From Candidatus Desantisbacteria bacterium CG2_30_40_21 (GTDB lineage Bacteria; UBA9089; CG2-30-40-21): DNA of 7,539 nt. A model generated the notes under the pieces. That model was not told where the DNA came from. It was given only the letters and a program-made list of their open reading frames with translations, and did not search any database. Each line of letters starts with the position of its first letter. Position 1 is the first letter of the stretch. Of the stretch, positions 6,001-7,539 are shown one piece after another. The stretch lies in the NCBI GenBank assembly GCA_001873945.1, contig MNYI01000021.1:1-7539 (forward strand), read 5' to 3'. Position numbers and translations under genes: made by a program.

Positions 6001-6826
6001 TTGGTGGGAAAATTCCGTAAATGCAGCTGGAGCTAACTGGCAATACTCTAAAGACAAAAACTATGAAGCTTGGGGGCTGACTGCCTGCGAAGGACCAGAT
6101 ATTCTCTATCCTCCGGAGGAGCTCTATCATGCCTATGGTGCACCACCCTCTGCTGAACTAAAAGACGATGGCACGATAGCACCTTATGGGGCAGGAAGTA
6201 GTATCGCATTTCGTCCTGATGAGTCTATTTCTGCACTCAAACATTATTTCCAAAATACAGACCTATGGAGATACTTGTTTGGTTTTGGAGATGCCTATAA
6301 TCCGTCCAATGCCACCGTTACTACTAATTATAACGGTTCATGGTATAATCATATTTATTTTGGCATTGACCAGGGACCTATGTTGATTATGATTGAGAAT
6401 TATCGTAGTGGATTAATCTGGAAGTATTTTATGCAGAATGAGTGGATAAGAGATGGGTTGCTCAAGATTTTTTCGACAATGAGCCCTCCTGATGTCGTAA
6501 TTACCAAAGCGGCAAGAAATATCTCTGTTGAGGGGACTGGAACGACTTACAGCGATCCTACTAGTGGTATTCCTGGTCAGGTAATTGAGTATCAGGTCGA
6601 GCTGGAAAACAAAGGTGAGGCTACAGCCGTTGAGGTAGTATTAAAAGATACCTTGCCTAGCGGAATAAGTTATGCTACTGGCAGCTTAAGGCTTGGGACT
6701 AACACCTTAACAGATGCCTCTGGTGATGATGAAGGCGAGTATAAAAATGATGCTATTACTGTAAATATTGGTCAACTATTAGGCGGTAAGAAGGTGTATA
6801 TCTATTATCGGGCTAAGATTGATTAA
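3029..6826 (+). CDS. Secreted GH144-type glycoside hydrolase with three beta-sandwich modules and DUF11
   Basis: This is a 1265-residue exported enzyme. The start is fixed by an in-frame TAG at 3017-3019 and by GGTAGGAG at 3015-3022. A signal peptide covers residues 1-22, cut after VFA. Three related jelly-roll-like modules (25-204, 212-378, 499-692) each have a central FWVKG-like strand and end YIDD/N, like CBM11/CIA30-type galactose-binding folds. An Ig-like domain (385-497) lies between the second and third. The catalytic region (about 705-1150) carries the hallmarks of Pfam 'Glycoamylase'/GH144: SISATGFGLTAL (742-753), GFFYHFLD (795-802), ELSTIDTALL (817-826), DEVMLLCLLGIASPTHPV (920-937), WGLTACEGPD (1015-1024), APYGAG and GIDQGPMLIMIENYRSGL. 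GH144 enzymes act on beta-1,2-glucan (endo, or sophorose-releasing). The Glu residues in ELSTID and DEVMLL are candidates for active-site roles but are not mapped onto a structure. A DUF11 domain (1153-1265) ends the protein, which lacks the sorting-like C-terminus of its upstream neighbour. Family is confident; exact substrate is inference. Confidence 0.9.
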   Translation: MRQIILLFFIIIITGIATPVFANEVLLLDDFNDGSLINNLGGSGGGWGSLPPNNLATGTFITRVYNTNLDNVKGRAGFSLELIYDVSNSESSSGYFSKLEGKDLSKFKYLSFWVKGIKGGEFFKIELKNNGTDTDRNKAAVYVTDYLDSGVTTQWQKVVIPLDAFANIDDWTSMNEFVVVFENYQSTVNGSPLNSIIYIDDILFGTYFTGCVRIDHYGDKLGINALGGNMGNMDSEGGSKTYSIATSTYHNTPNSLLSEYDVTSGWAGVFKIFGGGGDGWTAIQHNFSAYDKLTLWVKAKSETENPKKVKIELGDRYCNYNRFNRIDNITTDWQKFSLLLTDFPSLDKESIKHINFVYENSQVVHRIGGVYIDDVQFEKEGYAPDTTFPTSPTNLKNNGVSIANGHIFGMKNILTVNASSGAIDDTLEGVRFEYSDDNGNIWHTIGTDYELINDTYELVWYISGLRLDKEYSIRAVAQDFAGNQTPGQSYHNCPIEFTGGLNYIFNNFNSKNVWFNDFCGNWGKLNGEFIESTFSTTVHYGTQGASLKMAYNLPETGSYTGIWESLDYPEYCLNFNDIYGSLEEGAKDFDLLIFWVRGSGISNNQHIIKLELKDNRSKDERHSYTAYKYISIDDKDTEWKPIVLDADVTNSKFWSYNQHPPDPTKMKEMVFVVESAYNGTSGTFYIDNISFVDEDDVPFVITDNDSFLEFINKRTFKYFLDWAEPKSGLILDRSTFPDLISISATGFGLTALCIGAERGWISKTDAYNKTLKIIKTCNNITEKQSKDPYNYGKWGFFYHFLDPGTGGATPKRKGDSELSTIDTALLVCGVLTAGEYFGEEIKTEADKLYRSVLWDKFLYTKEKADNKGWPWYGTYSNQFFSAWKPGNEYATSSYGDEGGRFTNRSFDRPDEPFVWDYSTDEVMLLCLLGIASPTHPVGTNTFYAWNRQWGTYSSYSLIQSHPGSLFTYSFAHCWLKLKDLGSDNHPIIPINWWENSVNAAGANWQYSKDKNYEAWGLTACEGPDILYPPEELYHAYGAPPSAELKDDGTIAPYGAGSSIAFRPDESISALKHYFQNTDLWRYLFGFGDAYNPSNATVTTNYNGSWYNHIYFGIDQGPMLIMIENYRSGLIWKYFMQNEWIRDGLLKIFSTMSPPDVVITKAARNISVEGTGTTYSDPTSGIPGQVIEYQVELENKGEATAVEVVLKDTLPSGISYATGSLRLGTNTLTDASGDDEGEYKNDAITVNIGQLLGGKKVYIYYRAKID

Positions 6827-6840
6827 AATCGAATTTGGGG

Positions 6841-6874
6841 TTTGGAATTTTATTGCAACCAATGAAATCCCAAA
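6841..6874. promoter_or_regulatory. Strong hairpin 14 bases after the hydrolase stop
   Basis: TTTGGAATTTTATTG (6841-6855) pairs with CAATGAAATCCCAAA (6860-6874) over 15 positions with one mismatch and one G-T wobble, around a CAAC loop. An alternative pairing, TTTGGGGTTT (6834-6843) with AAATCCCAAA, also exists, so the right arm has two possible partners. There is no T-run after it. It may protect the 3' end of the mRNA, act as a non-canonical terminator, or be a repeat remnant. Confidence 0.55.
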
Positions 6875-6907
6875 AGAGTATAACTCCATAAAGAGGTAAA
6901 AAAATGT

Positions 6908-7243
6908 GGCAAAGGAAGCCAGATAAAGTACGAGAAAGAAGGTGACTCTTTACCTCTTAATATTAAAGCAGGTATAGCATATAGATACGATAACCTATTG
7001 TTAGCCTTGGATATTAACAAACCCATAGAAAATAAACTACACTTTAATGTAGGTGGCGAATATTGGATTGCTAATTTATTAGCTTTACGAGCAGGATTAA
7101 ACCTTAGGCAAGTAAATAACAAAGCGGATATAGGTTTAACCGTAGGCACTGGATTCAAGATAACCAACTATCAATTTGACTATGCCTATATCCCTTATGG
7201 TGATTTAGACAACACTCATCAATTTTCATTTATCGTAAGGTAA
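6908..7243 (+). pseudogene. 5'-truncated PorV/PorQ-family (UPF0164-like) outer-membrane barrel remnant
   Basis: The frame ending at TAA 7241-7243 is open back to 6884. It encodes about 110 residues resembling the C-terminal strands of PorV/PorQ-type barrels: EGDSLPLNIKAGIAYRY, LLLALDINKPI, HFNVGGEYWI, LALRAGLNLRQ, GLTVGTGFKI, FDYAYIPYGDL, NTHQFSF. Full members run to several hundred residues, so most of the barrel and the signal peptide are missing. No start with a ribosome site lies in frame: the TTG at 6998 falls inside the homology and has no Shine-Dalgarno. The ATG at 6904, preceded by AGAGGT, is in another frame and stops after 13 codons. The remnant begins directly downstream of the hydrolase and its hairpin. 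PorV is the shuttle that delivers cargo in type IX secretion, so its nearness to a protein with a T9SS-like C-terminus is suggestive, but the family is widespread and chance is possible. Confidence 0.7.
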
Positions 7244-7266
7244 CTACACTTTGTTAAATTTGAAGA

Positions 7267-7300
7267 TTAACCGCAGAGAACACAGAGGGCACAAAGAAGA
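7267..7300 (-). repeat. CGCAGAGAACACAGAGG-type spacer repeat, inverted relative to the left copy
   Basis: TTAACCGCAGAGAACACAG followed by AGGGCACAAAGAAGA matches the reverse complement of 175-214, allowing for one missing 9-bp unit and a few substitutions. The two copies bracket the whole gene block in opposite orientation. Confidence 0.7.
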
Positions 7301-7308
7301 GGAATAGA

Positions 7309-7316
7309 AATAAATC
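7309..7316 (+). repeat. Target-site duplication, left copy (AATAAATC)
   Basis: AATAAATC directly abuts the left end of the inverted-repeat element and is repeated exactly at 7504-7511, directly abutting its right end. Confidence 0.85.
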
Positions 7317-7356
7317 GTAACTACTCAGGTAAAGGAATTTACCACGGAGAACACAT

Positions 7357-7388
7357 AAGTTGATAGGTTGATGAGTTTATGGGTTAAA
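7357..7388 (+). repeat. 8-bp tandem units (AAGTTGAT-type), left arm
   Basis: There are four successive units, AAGTTGAT, AGGTTGAT, GAGTTTAT and GGGTTAAA, and the last two are degenerate. They lie in the left arm of the MITE. Confidence 0.7.
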
Positions 7389-7421
7389 GGAACACAGATT
7401 CATAATTCATAAACATTTCCT

Positions 7422-7469
7422 ATCAATTCATCCACTTATCAACCCATCAACTATTCAACTTATCAACTT
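7422..7469 (-). repeat. 8-bp tandem units (AAGTTGAT-type), right arm, inverted
   Basis: There are six successive units on the + strand: ATCAATTC, ATCCACTT, ATCAACCC, ATCAACTA, TTCAACTT and ATCAACTT. Read on the - strand they are AAGTTGAT-like and mirror the left arm. The unequal number of units in the arms (six against four) suggests that the unit count can change. Confidence 0.75.
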
Positions 7470-7503
7470 TTTGTGTCTTCGTGCCTTTGTGGTGAGTAGT
7501 TAC

Positions 7504-7511
7504 AATAAATC
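7504..7511 (+). repeat. Target-site duplication, right copy (AATAAATC)
   Basis: This is an exact match of 7309-7316 immediately outside the right inverted end. Removing 7317-7511 would restore a continuous AATAAATCACAGATTACAC sequence. Confidence 0.85.
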
Positions 7512-7539
7512 ACAGATTACACAAGATTTTCACAAGATG
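7511..7539 (+). repeat. Imperfect CACA(A)GATT repeats at window edge
   Basis: CACAGATTA (7511-7519), CACAAGATTTT (7520-7530) and CACAAGATG (7531-7539) form three imperfect units of 9-11 bases. The array is cut by the window end, so its true length is unknown. Confidence 0.55.

Larger units (their letters stand above)
7317..7503. mobile_element. 187-bp palindromic MITE, probably IS66-family derived
   Basis: The ends are perfect 11-bp inverted repeats, GTAACTACTCA (7317-7327) and TGAGTAGTTAC (7493-7503), flanked by an exact 8-bp duplication. IS66-family insertion sequences are known for ends starting GTAA and for 8-bp target duplications, so a non-autonomous derivative of that family fits well. 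The inverted similarity continues inward (ACCAC..., then ACACA followed by AAGTTGAT units). The left arm carries an extra 13 bases that create a small GGTAAA/TTTACC dyad at 7328-7343. No transposase is encoded, so movement would need a transposase in trans. The interior is made of 8-bp tandem units in opposite orientation on the two arms. Confidence 0.8.
7244..7539. other. Gene-free, repeat-rich right flank
   Basis: No coding region is visible. This stretch holds the inverted counterpart of the left CTCTGCG repeat (7267-7300), a complete MITE with target duplication (7309-7511), and imperfect CACA(A)GATT repeats that run to the window edge. Confidence 0.75.

Noticed and set aside
6850..7167. 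105-codon open frame on the - strand
   Set aside because: It lies opposite the porin-like remnant, whose + strand translation shows clear barrel motifs. The - strand product has no recognisable feature.
6998..7243. TTG at 6998 as true start of an 81-residue protein
   Set aside because: Similarity to barrel proteins continues upstream of it in the same frame, and no Shine-Dalgarno precedes it. A truncated gene explains it better.
7357..7469. Short repeat array that could suggest CRISPR
   Set aside because: Units are 8 bp, contiguous without spacers and inverted about a centre inside an inverted-repeat element.

Overview
The window carries a compact three-gene block on the + strand that encodes exported proteins. 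It is flanked on both sides by non-coding DNA rich in repeats. Three things point to an uncultured bacterium with an outer membrane: strong AGGAGG ribosome binding sites, a lipobox lipoprotein, and a C-terminal fragment of a PorV/PorQ-like outer-membrane barrel. The low-to-moderate GC, the mix of LamG, cohesin, dockerin-like, DUF11 and 'YPNPY' C-terminal domains, and the 'CGCAGAGAACACAGAGG' spacer repeats are what I associate with candidate phyla such as Omnitrophota, Desantisbacteria or Poribacteria. That placement is inference; no phylogenetic marker gene is present.

Left flank (1-351): no gene. It holds a 17-bp direct repeat, an inverted pair of REP-like hairpins whose stems differ by compensatory changes, a 9-bp tandem repeat, and two perfect 10-bp palindromes (GAAAGCTTTC) one helical turn apart just upstream of the first gene. 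Gene block (352-6826): a small helical DUF4398-type lipoprotein; a 754-residue LamG / carboxypeptidase-regulatory-like / cohesin-like / single dockerin-like repeat / FlgD-T9SS-like C-terminal protein; and a 1265-residue glycoside hydrolase with three related beta-sandwich modules, an Ig-like domain, a GH144-type (Pfam 'Glycoamylase') catalytic domain and a DUF11 domain. The first two genes are tightly coupled, since the stop of one lies in the Shine-Dalgarno of the next. The third follows after 90 bp that contain a hairpin, a strong Shine-Dalgarno and a small overlapping ORF. The best reading is a surface or secreted system that binds and cuts a glucan, possibly beta-1,2-glucan, built from one hydrolase, one adhesin/scaffold-like protein and a lipoprotein.

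Right flank (6827-7539): a strong hairpin follows the hydrolase. Then comes a 5'-truncated PorV/PorQ-family barrel remnant, an inverted counterpart of the left-flank CTCTGCG repeat, and a 187-bp palindromic mobile element. That element has 11-bp inverted ends beginning GTAA and a perfect 8-bp target duplication (AATAAATC), which is the signature of an IS66-derived MITE. Its interior is built of 8-bp tandem units in opposite orientation. It interrupts otherwise continuous spacer-repeat DNA.
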